Shown here: positions 1-6,653 of the stretch, one piece after another
How the letters are laid out: each line of letters begins with the position of its first letter
Position numbering within the stretch: position 1 is the stretch's first letter
NCBI GenBank assembly: GCA_017476965.1
Contig: JAFUXX010000195.1
Location: 1-15,810, forward strand
Length of the DNA: 15,810 bases
Origin: Kiritimatiellia bacterium
GTDB taxonomy: Bacteria; Verrucomicrobiota; Kiritimatiellia; RFP12; UBA3636
Direction: 5' to 3'
Program-made: the position numbers and the translations under genes
Notes under the pieces: generated by a model
The model's database searches: none
Seen by the model: the letters and a program-made list of their open reading frames with translations, nothing else
Told to the model about the DNA's origin: nothing

Positions 1-44
1 GCCGCGGCGACGGACGCGAAAGCGATGGCGAATGCGAGCCTCAC
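1..44 (-). CDS. Secreted protein of unknown function, N-terminal signal peptide only (cut by window edge)
   Basis: On the minus strand a GTG codon at 44-42 overlaps the TGA stop of the GH28 gene (43-41) in a GTGA arrangement. The fourteen residues visible read MRLAFAIAFASVAA, one arginine followed by a hydrophobic helix ending in small residues, which is what a Sec signal peptide looks like. A purine-rich AAGGAA sits about ten bases upstream inside the GH28 tail. The overlap suggests translational coupling with the GH28 enzyme, so the product is probably an exported partner in pectin degradation. Nothing of the mature protein is in the window, so its family cannot be named. Confidence 0.6.
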   Translation of the reverse strand, partial: MRLAFAIAFASVAA

Positions 45-1492
45 GGCGCGGCTGTTCCTTCCCCGCTCGAAAAAACGCAACGGTCGAAACGGAAGCCCTC
101 CGCGCGATCGAAACGCGCTGGGCTCGTGCGGCCCATGATCGCGGCGCCGTGGCGCTTCCAACCCGGCAGCGCGGAATCCGGGACCTGGCGGAAATCGCAG
201 TCTTCGAAAACGAAATCGCGGAACGGGACGTCGGCGCGGCCGGCGACGTTGGGCAGCTCCAGCGCAGTCGCGCGGACGCGGCGGAGAGTCACGCGCCGCA
301 CGGCCTCGACGCGCGTCGTGGCGGGGTCGCCTTCGATCTTGGCGTCGAGCGGGTGCGCGTAGATGCCGTCCATCGAAATGTCCTCGAAGAGGATGTCTTC
401 GATGCGCGTCGCTTCGCGGCCGTAGTCGGGATTGTCCGGCATGGGCGGCAGGACGATGTCGATGCCGTTCGTCGTGTCGCGCATGTCGATGCGGCGGAAG
501 GAGCAGTCGCGAATGGCGCCGTCGCAGCACCAGCCGACGCGCACGCCGCTCGCCCAGGAGCGGACGCGGCAATCGCGGGCGCGGACGCGCTCGCAGGGCC
601 TGTTTTCGGAGAGTGAGCGGCTGTTGGCGCGGACGACGAGCGCGTCGTCGCCGCACTCGATGTCGCAACCGGAAATGTCGACGTCGCGCGAGCAGTTCAC
701 GTGGATGCCGTCGTTGTTGGGGTAGCGGACGTCGGACCGGATCGTGACGCCGCGGATGGCGACGCGGTCGCAATCGTGAATCCAGAACCCCCAGCCGGCG
801 GGGCCGTTCACGAGAGACACGCCTTCGATGCGGACGTCGCTGCAGCCGGCGAAAAACACGACGCGGGGCAGCGATTCCGCCATGGGACGCTTGCGCTCGA
901 ACTCCCAGCCGGTCCAGCCGGGATCGGCCTTGCGGCGCACGTGGGCCTGGCCGTTGCCGTCGATGGCGCCCTCGCCAGTGATCGCGACGTTCGAGCACTC
1001 GTCGGCGAAGATGAAAGCGGCGTTGCGGGCGCGCGGGCAGTTTGCGGCGATGACGTGCCGCGCATCGGCGAAATCGGGAAAATCGGCGATGTCGGGCGAT
1101 GCAAGCAGGCGCGCGCCCTTTTCGAGATGGAGCTCCACGCCCGAGCGCAGGCGCAGCGCGCCGGAAAGCCAGGTGCCGGGGGAGAGGAGGACTCGCGGGC
1201 GCGAGGCCGCAAGGGCCTCGCTACAGGACGCTACAACACCCGCTACGCCGGCTATGGGCGCTGGGACGGCAATGGGTGATTGGGCGGCAACGCCTGTGGT
1301 TGTAGCAATGCCTGTGGTGCCAGCTGGGGCGGCAATGGGCGATGGGGCGGCAATGCCGGAGGCGCCGGCTGGGGCGCCTGCTTGGCCGGCCGCTGCCGCG
1401 GCGGCATCGATGGCGGCCTGGATGGCGGCGGTGTCTTTGGTGAGGCCGTCGGCCTTCGCGCCAAAAGAAAGCGGGGAAAAAACTGCATCCAT
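41..1492 (-). CDS. Glycoside hydrolase family 28 (polygalacturonase-like), 483 aa
   Basis: GH28 enzymes are right-handed beta-helices that hydrolyse galacturonan or related pectic backbones. The start of the fold (SFGAKADGLTKDTAAIQAAI), then PGTWLSGALRLRSGVELHLEKG and the motifs NNDG (residues 259-262) and GDD (281-283), supply the catalytic aspartates expected of the family. The usual G-H-G motif is not present; the matching region reads SWASGVRVGW, so the substrate may not be plain homogalacturonan. I chose ATG 1492 over a TTG at 1588 because the fold begins directly after it and a promoter (-10 at 1505-1500) lies inside the longer version. No signal peptide is visible, so the enzyme may act in the cytoplasm or leave by another route. 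Residues 37-98 are an Ala/Pro/Gly-rich insert absent from ordinary family members. The gene diverges from a XylR-like regulator and overlaps the next gene by GTGA. Confidence 0.85.
   Translation of the reverse strand: MDAVFSPLSFGAKADGLTKDTAAIQAAIDAAAAAAGQAGAPAGASGIAAPSPIAAPAGTTGIATTTGVAAQSPIAVPAPIAGVAGVVASCSEALAASRPRVLLSPGTWLSGALRLRSGVELHLEKGARLLASPDIADFPDFADARHVIAANCPRARNAAFIFADECSNVAITGEGAIDGNGQAHVRRKADPGWTGWEFERKRPMAESLPRVVFFAGCSDVRIEGVSLVNGPAGWGFWIHDCDRVAIRGVTIRSDVRYPNNDGIHVNCSRDVDISGCDIECGDDALVVRANSRSLSENRPCERVRARDCRVRSWASGVRVGWCCDGAIRDCSFRRIDMRDTTNGIDIVLPPMPDNPDYGREATRIEDILFEDISMDGIYAHPLDAKIEGDPATTRVEAVRRVTLRRVRATALELPNVAGRADVPFRDFVFEDCDFRQVPDSALPGWKRHGAAIMGRTSPARFDRAEGFRFDRCVFSSGEGTAAP
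1201..1225 (-). repeat. REP-like GC-rich hairpin with GTAG foot inside the GH28 gene
   Basis: A perfect inverted repeat GCGAGGCC / GGCCTCGC (1201-1208 and 1214-1221) with a five-base loop is followed on the plus strand by TACA. Read on the minus strand it is TGTAGC leading straight into the stem, the GTAG-plus-hairpin form known for REP elements. It lies in the coding sequence in frame (peptide SEALAAS) at the edge of the low-complexity insert. Two more GTAGC words follow within about 30 bp (near 1230 and 1243). Assignment as a REP element is inference from form only. Confidence 0.5.
1226..1384 (-). repeat. Degenerate in-frame tandem repeat insert in the GH28 gene
   Basis: This stretch codes for an Ala/Gly/Pro/Ile/Thr-rich segment with recurring peptides such as AAPSPIAAPAG and VAAQSPIAVPAP. 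At DNA level the word GGCAATGGG-GATTGGGCGGCAA and its near copy about 58 bp away recur. It separates the conserved helical opening of the GH28 fold from the next beta-helix rung (PGTWLSGAL), so it probably forms a disordered surface loop. Confidence 0.6.
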
Positions 1493-1499
1493 ATCTGCA

Positions 1500-1528
1500 A
1501 TTTTAGCCGCCGTCCGGGTGGCAGACAA
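1500..1528 (-). promoter_or_regulatory. Sigma-70-type promoter for the GH28 gene
   Basis: On the minus strand TTGTCT (1528-1523) is followed after exactly 17 bases by TAAAAT (1505-1500). The expected transcription start falls at about 1493, next to the ATG at 1492, so the message would be leaderless or nearly so. No Shine-Dalgarno sequence precedes the ATG, which agrees. Pattern match only. Confidence 0.5.
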
Positions 1529-1581
1529 TCGGAGAGTTCGGACGCCGTTTTCTTGCACTTTCAAGCCATTCAGGGCGCAAA

Positions 1582-1611
1582 TTGACAAGACGGAAGACCC
1601 ACGGGTATCAT
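1582..1611 (+). promoter_or_regulatory. Sigma-70-type promoter for the XylR-like regulator
   Basis: A perfect TTGACA (1582-1587) is followed after 18 bases by TATCAT (1606-1611). Transcription would begin around 1618, only about four bases before the GTG at 1622. The 54 bases between this -35 and the -35 of the divergent GH28 promoter (1529-1581) are the natural place for the regulator's operator; I see no clean palindrome there. Confidence 0.55.
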
Positions 1612-1621
1612 TCTCGGTGAA

Positions 1622-2815
1622 GTGAAAAGCGGCTCGTCATCACGGCACGGCAGGCTCGTCGTTGCGATAGTGCCGACGGATTTTTCCGCCGGGCGCGCGG
1701 AGCTGCGCGGCATTTACGCCGAGGCGCAGCGCAGGGGCTGGACGCTCGAAACGATCGACCCCACGAACGTCGGCCGGTTGATGGAGCCGTTCCGTTCGCT
1801 GCTCGAAAAAGCCGACGGGGTGATTGTGCGTCTCGGCGGCGCGCTCATGGACGGCGTGATCGTTTCGCTCGGGATTCCCGTCGTGGGTATAGACGTTTCC
1901 ACGGCGCTTTCGCACGATTTGTGGGCCGCGCTCACGGCGGACGAAACCGCGATCGGCGAAGCGGCGGCGCGCGAACTCGCCGCGACCGGCCGCCGGACTC
2001 TCGCATTCGTGCCGATTCTCAAGGCGTACTCGTGGACCGACTCCCGCCGCGACGCCTTTCTCCGCAAAGTGCGCGACGCCGGGCTCGACGCCATCGCGTA
2101 CGAACCTCACACGGTCTGGAACTGGGCCGAAGAGCGCGACCACCTCGCGCGCTGGCTCGCCGAATTGCCGCGTCCGTTCGGCGTGTTCGCGGGCAACGAC
2201 TTTCTGGCGAAACTGACGCTCGACGCCTGCCGCAGCGCGGGACTCGCCGTGCCGAAAGACGCGGCGATCCTCGGCGCGGACGACGACGAAACGCTGTGTC
2301 TTTCGTCCTCCACGGCGCTGTCGAGCGTGCGCATCGATTTCGAGGGCGCGGGGATGCTGGCGGTGTCGACTCTCGAATCGTTTTTCGACAGGAAAACGAA
2401 GCCGGCGCGACCGAAGAGAGTACGCTACGGCGTGATCGGAGTCGCGCACCGCGCAAGCACCAACGCCGCATGGTACGCGCCGGACCCGCGTCTCGCGATC
2501 GCGTTGGAGTTCATTTCGCTCCACGCGCGGGACCCGCTTGTCGGCGTGCAGGACGTCGCCGACGCGATGGGCGCGAGCCGGCGCCAGGCCGACCGCATCT
2601 TCGCCTCGACCGGCAAATCGATCCGCGAGCGGATCGAGGAGACACGGCTGGACCGCGCGATGACGTTCCTGCGCACTTCGACCATGACGCAGCGCGAAAT
2701 CGCCGCCAAGTGCGGTTTTGCTTCCGAGACTTACCTTTCGCGCATATTCCGGCGCAAGTTCGGGCGTCCGCCCGGCAAGTTCAGGGAATGCCGGCGCCGC
2801 CAAGCAGCCCCTTGA
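1622..2815 (+). CDS. XylR-like transcriptional regulator (LacI-type sensor plus AraC-type HTH), 397 aa
   Basis: The N-terminal two thirds (about residues 10-280) has the periplasmic-binding-protein fold seen in LacI-family sensors: RLVVAIVPTD as first strand, GVIVRLGG, PVVGID, and later GVFAGNDFLAKLTLDACRSAGLAVPKDAAILGADDD. The C-terminal hundred residues (about 292-392) form an AraC-type double helix-turn-helix, the second being TQREIAAKCGFASETYLSRIFRRKFGRPPGKFRE. The order sensor then HTH matches E. coli XylR and the many copies in PVC-group genomes. It probably binds a sugar released by the neighbouring enzymes and activates the divergent GH28 operon. GTG at 1622 is the only reasonable start ahead of the first strand. 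The 3' end overlaps the convergent uxuA gene by 35 bases. Confidence 0.85.
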   Translation: MKSGSSSRHGRLVVAIVPTDFSAGRAELRGIYAEAQRRGWTLETIDPTNVGRLMEPFRSLLEKADGVIVRLGGALMDGVIVSLGIPVVGIDVSTALSHDLWAALTADETAIGEAAARELAATGRRTLAFVPILKAYSWTDSRRDAFLRKVRDAGLDAIAYEPHTVWNWAEERDHLARWLAELPRPFGVFAGNDFLAKLTLDACRSAGLAVPKDAAILGADDDETLCLSSSTALSSVRIDFEGAGMLAVSTLESFFDRKTKPARPKRVRYGVIGVAHRASTNAAWYAPDPRLAIALEFISLHARDPLVGVQDVADAMGASRRQADRIFASTGKSIRERIEETRLDRAMTFLRTSTMTQREIAAKCGFASETYLSRIFRRKFGRPPGKFRECRRRQAAP

Positions 2816-3734
2816 GGTAGCCGATGGCGAAGAGGCGGCCGGTCGCGCCGTAGCCGTCGCGCGCGTCGGCGGCGCCCATGGCGGGCACGTGGTCCACGCG
2901 GATCGGGGTGCCCTCGGGGAGATTTTCGCGGTAGAGGCGGGCGAGGCGCGGCATGTCGAGCTGGCCGTCGTCGTGGAAGGTCTCGCGGAAGCGCGCCGCG
3001 GTGCCGCGCGCGTTGCGGAAGTGGACGAAGAAGATGCGGTCTTTCCAGCGCGGGACGAGCGAATAGACGTCTTCGCCCATCATCGCGAAGGTCGCCTGGC
3101 AGAAGGTCGCGCCGAGAGCGGGCGACGGCGCGAGCGCCCATGCGCGTTCGAATGCGGCGGCGCTGCGCAGGATGCGCGCTACCGGCCCGAGGCGTGGCAG
3201 CGGCGGATCGTCCGGATGCAGCGCGATCCTGATTCCGTGCTTTTCCGCGGCCGGCACGGCGGCGCGCAGGAAGACGGCCAGATTGTCCCAAAGCGCCTCC
3301 TCCGAAATTTCCGGCGTGTCCGCCGGAGCGTGGAACTCGGCCTCGTCGAAGCCGGTCACGAGCGCGCCGCCGCGGTCGGGGAGGTCCTGGCGGGTGCGCG
3401 TCCAGCCGATCGCGGCCATGAAATTGGCGCACAGCACCTTGATGCCCATCTCCTCCATGATGGGGAACATCGCGAGCGCCTTTTCGAGGCATTCGTCGCG
3501 GCGGGCGTCGCCGAGCTTGATGTGGTCGTGCAGCGCGTTGGGCAGCGGCTCGACGACGAGCGACGAAATGCCCGCCGCGCGGAAACGCTCAACGACCACG
3601 CGCCAGTGCGCACGGTTCGTCGGGTCGAAATCGGGCGTTTCGGGCAGGCGGATAGTGCCGTGCGTGACGCCGCACTGCAGGGCGTAGTCCCACGTGAGGT
3701 CGCGGTGGGAGCGGAAATAGTCGGTGATGATCAT
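2781..3734 (-). CDS. uxuA: Mannonate dehydratase, 317 aa
   Basis: The enzyme (EC 4.2.1.8) dehydrates D-mannonate to 2-keto-3-deoxygluconate in the cytoplasm, a step of glucuronate breakdown. Family signatures are clear: HPDDPP (residues 173-178), FCQATF with the metal-ligand candidate C212, FFVHFRNARGT (H238), FHDDGQLDM, VDHVP (D281, H282) and the C-terminal GYGATGRLFAIGYLKGLL. At 317 residues it is shorter than E. coli UxuA (394), as are many UxuA proteins outside enterobacteria. ATG 3734 was chosen because it overlaps the upstream stop as ATGA, has GAGGT upstream, and begins at the barrel start. It is the last gene of the minus-strand run; its tail is convergent with, and overlaps, the XylR-like gene. 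Confidence 0.92.
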   Translation of the reverse strand: MIITDYFRSHRDLTWDYALQCGVTHGTIRLPETPDFDPTNRAHWRVVVERFRAAGISSLVVEPLPNALHDHIKLGDARRDECLEKALAMFPIMEEMGIKVLCANFMAAIGWTRTRQDLPDRGGALVTGFDEAEFHAPADTPEISEEALWDNLAVFLRAAVPAAEKHGIRIALHPDDPPLPRLGPVARILRSAAAFERAWALAPSPALGATFCQATFAMMGEDVYSLVPRWKDRIFFVHFRNARGTAARFRETFHDDGQLDMPRLARLYRENLPEGTPIRVDHVPAMGAADARDGYGATGRLFAIGYLKGLLGGAGIP

Positions 3735-4588
3735 GGCTCTGACCTCATGGCGCGGAGTTCGTAGGCGTCGAGGGTGATGTCTGTCGGGAGGGGGTCGCCG
3801 GAAAGGGCGAGCGCGGCGGGATCGACATCCGCAAGGAGCCGCATCCCGGCGGGAACGCCGCTGGCGCCGAACGGCGGGAGAATCGCCGGGTTGGGCGGCG
3901 GCGGAGCGACAGGGTCGCGCCACGGCTCGCTCCAGACCCAGTCGGCGATGTTCCACGGCGGCGGAACCGGGGCGGGCTTGGTCGGATCGCGGCGAAGAAC
4001 GGCGGCGACGGGCGTCATGCTGTCGCCGAACTTCGCCGGCGGCTCCGCCGCGACTTCGGGCGGCTCGGATGACAGGATTCCATGGTCGCCGAACTCGACG
4101 GAGTCGATGAAGATCCGCCCGCCGCCCGGCGCGGTGAACTCAAGATCGAGAAAAAGGTCCATCGCGTCGTCCGGCACTGGGCAGGCGCTCTCGATGCGGA
4201 CGCCATCGCGTCCGATTTCGACGACGGACGGGAAGAGCCGCCCCTTAGACTGCCAGATTGCGCCGTCGCCCCGCTTGAAGCCAGGCATGGAGGCGAATTT
4301 GGCCGGTTCGTCGTCCGATTCGCCCCGGAGCGCCGCGACAAAGGCGATGTCGCGTCCCGCGAACCGCGCGGGATCGGGCACCGGGAAGCGCATCCGCACG
4401 GCTTCCGCGCCGCTGGCGAACGCCTCGCGCAAATCGACTACCCAAGCGCCGCCATCCTCCGCGACATTGACTGATTCGACGATTCCGGGGCGATCCGGAA
4501 TGGCGGTGACCGTTGGAGGCTGCGGCGATTCCGCTGCGCAGAGGCAGGCGAGAAAAGCGGCGGACAGGACAGGGAAAAGCCGGTTCAT
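3731..4588 (-). CDS. Small secreted beta-rich protein of unknown function, 285 aa
   Basis: The first residues (MNRLFPVLSAAFLACLCAAE) form a signal peptide with likely cleavage after CAA, so the protein is exported; the lipobox match is poor. The mature part has alternating strands (AWVVDLREAF, EAVRMRFPVPDPARFAGRDIAFVAAL, MDLFLDLEFTAPGGGRIFIDSVEFGD) in a style common to carbohydrate-binding beta-sandwiches, followed by a proline-rich linker (206-238) and a short C-terminal tail. I do not recognise a family. ATG 4588 overlaps the preceding stop by ATGA, and its own stop overlaps the uxuA start by ATGA, so it is translationally coupled on both sides. Its place among uronate genes suggests a role in binding or presenting the polysaccharide outside the cell; that is inference. 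Confidence 0.75.
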   Translation of the reverse strand: MNRLFPVLSAAFLACLCAAESPQPPTVTAIPDRPGIVESVNVAEDGGAWVVDLREAFASGAEAVRMRFPVPDPARFAGRDIAFVAALRGESDDEPAKFASMPGFKRGDGAIWQSKGRLFPSVVEIGRDGVRIESACPVPDDAMDLFLDLEFTAPGGGRIFIDSVEFGDHGILSSEPPEVAAEPPAKFGDSMTPVAAVLRRDPTKPAPVPPPWNIADWVWSEPWRDPVAPPPPNPAILPPFGASGVPAGMRLLADVDPAALALSGDPLPTDITLDAYELRAMRSEP

Positions 4589-4921
4589 GATGCGGAAGGG
4601 ATAATGAAAAGACGCTTCGCGTTGGCAAGAAAGGCCGTCCAGTCCTCGCGCGAAATCGAATGGGGGCCGTGCTTGCAGTGCCACGATACATCGCCGTGAA
4701 AAGGCTGCCGCGAATGCAAGGCTGCGGGCGGAGGAAGACGGTCCGCGCCGAAGAGGCGGTAGACCGGCGCGACGGCCTGGGCGGCGGGAAGCGCGCCTCC
4801 GGGGAGGTCGCTCTCGTTGATTCGATCGGCGCGGACCGAGCCGCAGAGGGCGGCGATGCACAGCGCGACCATCGCGCTACGCCCGAGGCCGATACGGTGG
4901 GGGGGTATGTATTCTTCTCAT
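4585..4921 (-). pseudogene. Remnant of a secreted CE15-like glucuronoyl esterase (internal deletion plus frameshift)
   Basis: A start at ATG 4921 is well marked: AAAGGAG lies six bases upstream and the previous gene stops three bases before. That frame ends after 14 codons. Removing one base from the C7 run (plus-strand G7 at 4899-4905) joins it to the 95-codon frame open from 4872 to 4585, giving a signal peptide (core MVALCIAALCGSVRA), then INESDLPGGALP, then APVYRLFGADRLPPP and GDVSWHCKHGPHSISREDWTAFLANAKRLF. From memory of the family, the first piece resembles the N-terminus and the last piece the C-terminus of CE15-type alpha/beta-hydrolases, including the region of the catalytic histidine (GPH). 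The roughly 300 residues between, with the nucleophile serine, are missing. Alternatively it is a small secreted protein translated from 4872. The ATGA overlap with the next gene shows the old operon layout. Confidence 0.5.
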
Positions 4922-4924
4922 GGA

Positions 4925-6541
4925 TTACTCCTTTGTGTCGGGGTTGTATGGGATGAAATCGATCACGGAGCGCTCCGCGAGGAGGCATGGCGCGTCGTAA
5001 ACCGGTACGTCGAGGTAGCGGATGCACGAGTCGCACTTGACGACGCGCTCCTTCGGGAATTCGTAAACTCGGCCGGAGAGGATATCGACCCAGACAGGAT
5101 CGTTCAGCGGTTCGCCGGTGTAGTCCTCGAAGACCGCCGGGCGCGTCTCGAACGAGTCGCCGGGGCGCTCGAAAGGCAGTATGCGCTCGTCGGGAAGAGG
5201 CGCGTGAATCCCCCTGCCTTTGTCCGCGAACTCCGGCGAGACGAAGTCGCTGCCATGCGCCCAGAAGGCGAAGATGCGGCGACGCTTGGCACCTTCGCCG
5301 GATGTTGACGCAAATGCGTAAGCCGAGAGCGAGAGATCGACCGAGCGAATGGATGTGGGCTGGAGAAGCGGGGCGGTGTCCTGCGCCTCGCCGGAAACGG
5401 CGAGGTCTCCTCCGCCGAAGACGCTCGCAAGGTTTTGCACGGCGTAGTAGGCGCGCTTCACGGCGATCACGCGGTGGTCCTCGTCGGCGCGGAGCAGGCC
5501 CTTGCGGTTGATTTCGCGGCCGATGTGGTTGAAGTCGCAGATCGTGAAGATCGAAGACTCTACGCCGTGCCCGATGTCGCCGATCATGCGCCGCAGGTTC
5601 CACTTGGCCTGCGAGACTTCGCTCCACGCCTTGCGCTTGAGCGCGAAGAAGGAGGTCATCTCGCTCGGCGCGCCGTTTTCGCCCTGGCGCAGCCTTGCGT
5701 GCGGCGCGAGGCGCGCCACCACTTCCTTCTGCGCCTCGACGTTCTCGTAGGACGCTTCCGGCGCCTCCTGGTAACCGTGGTAGATGAACCAGTCGAAGAG
5801 CGAGACATCCGCGCCGAGAGCGCGGATGCACTCTTCGAGGAATTCGGGGCGGTTCCGCGCGAGCGAAAGGCCGGCGATGCTGGCTCCGGGAATGTTTTTC
5901 TTCACGATCCGCGCGGTGCGGACGTTGAAGGCGGCGATCTGCTCCGGAGTCTTGGGCGCGGAGCCGTCGGAGGGCGAGATGTCCGGCTCGTTCCACATGA
6001 ACCAATCGCGCACACGGCCCGCGAAGTGGCGCGAAAAGGCATCGGCCCAGGCGTCCCACGCGGCAAGGCCCTCGTCGGAAGTCGGGAAGCCTGCGCCGAG
6101 GTCGAATCCGCCGCCGCCGGGGTAGATCGGATTGCCGTAGCCGGTTTCGAGAATCGGCGAAAGGCCGAGCGAAAGGGCGTCGTCGACGATGTGGTCGAGC
6201 CACGCAAAGTCGTACACGCCGCGGACGCGCTCCGTCTTTGCCCAGCCGCCTTGCAGGCGGATCGAGCGGAGCCCGAGGGGGGCGAGATAGTCGCGGTATT
6301 GATCCCAGTCGGCGAAGTCGCGGTCGAGAGTCTCGCAGCCGAGGGTCCAGAGACCGCACGGCCTGAAGGGCCGTGCGGGCAGGTTGGGGGCGGGCCGTGC
6401 GGGCAGGTTGGGGGCGGGCTGCGCGGGCAGGTTGGGGGCTAGCGGCGCGGGCTGGCGGATCGTGCCGATGCGGCGCAGGCCGGGATCGATCGTGGTGAAA
6501 ACGCGGTCTGGCGACGTGGAAATGCGCGGCGGGTTGTTCAT
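4925..6541 (-). CDS. Clan GH-A glycoside hydrolase (GH39/GH5-like), 538 aa
   Basis: The sequence has the features of a (beta/alpha)8 retaining glycosidase. WFMWNEPDI places N184-E185-P186, with E185 the likely acid/base, and LRQGENGAP places E288 as the probable nucleophile. Other barrel strands are SIRLQGGWAKTE, LSPILETGYGNPIYPGG and LFDWFIYHGYQ; a beta-rich domain follows after about residue 380. No signal peptide is seen, so it should act on oligosaccharides in the cytoplasm, perhaps as a xylosidase or glucuronosyl-linkage hydrolase; the exact substrate is unknown. Residues 31-60 are an APNLPARP repeat insert placed between an N-terminal strand and GCETLDRDF. It sits 112 bases after the uxuB-like gene with its own promoter candidate, and its stop is three bases before the next start. 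Confidence 0.75.
   Translation of the reverse strand: MNNPPRISTSPDRVFTTIDPGLRRIGTIRQPAPLAPNLPAQPAPNLPARPAPNLPARPFRPCGLWTLGCETLDRDFADWDQYRDYLAPLGLRSIRLQGGWAKTERVRGVYDFAWLDHIVDDALSLGLSPILETGYGNPIYPGGGGFDLGAGFPTSDEGLAAWDAWADAFSRHFAGRVRDWFMWNEPDISPSDGSAPKTPEQIAAFNVRTARIVKKNIPGASIAGLSLARNRPEFLEECIRALGADVSLFDWFIYHGYQEAPEASYENVEAQKEVVARLAPHARLRQGENGAPSEMTSFFALKRKAWSEVSQAKWNLRRMIGDIGHGVESSIFTICDFNHIGREINRKGLLRADEDHRVIAVKRAYYAVQNLASVFGGGDLAVSGEAQDTAPLLQPTSIRSVDLSLSAYAFASTSGEGAKRRRIFAFWAHGSDFVSPEFADKGRGIHAPLPDERILPFERPGDSFETRPAVFEDYTGEPLNDPVWVDILSGRVYEFPKERVVKCDSCIRYLDVPVYDAPCLLAERSVIDFIPYNPDTKE
4928..4934 (-). promoter_or_regulatory. Strong ribosome-binding site AAAGGAG that fixes the start at 4921
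   Basis: On the minus strand AAAGGAG overlaps the last codons of the GH-A gene (Lys-Glu-stop) and lies six bases before ATG 4921. It is one of the best Shine-Dalgarno matches in the window. It argues that translation really begins at 4921, in the frame that is then broken at the C7 tract. Confidence 0.7.
6354..6440 (-). repeat. Perfect hairpin followed by three 24-bp tandem repeats inside the GH-A gene
   Basis: CCGCACGGCC (6354-6363) and its exact complement GGCCGTGCGG (6369-6378) enclose a five-base loop. The right arm is also the beginning of a 24-bp unit repeated at 6369-6392, 6393-6416 and 6417-6440. The first two units are identical and the third differs at a few bases. Being 24 bp long it keeps the frame and encodes APNLPARP-type octapeptides. 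It inserts a proline-rich loop near the N-terminus of the glycosidase. Confidence 0.85.
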
Positions 6542-6566
6542 CTTTCAAAAGCTTCGGTACGCGCCG

Positions 6567-6595
6567 ATTATTCGGGGTTGTTCCGCATTTGTCAC
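6567..6595 (-). promoter_or_regulatory. Internal sigma-70-type promoter ahead of the GH-A gene
   Basis: On the minus strand GTGACA (6595-6590) and AATAAT (6572-6567) are separated by 17 bases, each one mismatch from consensus. The predicted transcription start is about 18 bases upstream of ATG 6541. It would allow the GH-A to uxuA segment to be transcribed separately from the uxaC-uxuB segment. The rest of the gap 6542-6653 shows nothing else. Confidence 0.5.
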
Positions 6596-6653
6596 CTCGG
6601 CAAGCCGTGCGGTGCGGGACGGGAATACGATGGAGAAGCGCTTTGGCATGCGG

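Noticed and set aside
661..720. Isolated CACGTG words elsewhere (for example GTTCACGTGGAT near 695, and near 935, 2887, 3700 and 7938) as extra parS sites
   Set aside because: They match only the central six to nine bases and lack the flanking GTT/AAC arms.
1493..1588. N-terminal extension of GH28 from the TTG at 1588
   Set aside because: The extra 32 residues have no family match, the TTG has no ribosome-binding site, and a good promoter lies inside the extension.
3735..3956. N-terminal extension of uxuA to 3956
   Set aside because: The extra residues are arginine/proline-rich out-of-frame reading of the upstream gene; ATG 3734 has an ATGA overlap and begins the barrel.
4589..4861. Extension of the small secreted protein to 4861
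   Set aside because: It would bury the signal peptide and only reads through the remnant gene in another frame.
4245..6548. 767-codon minus-strand frame overlapping the GH-A gene
   Set aside because: Arginine/proline-rich with no motifs; it is the shifted frame of the glycosidase and its neighbours, which have catalytic motifs and proper ATGA overlaps.
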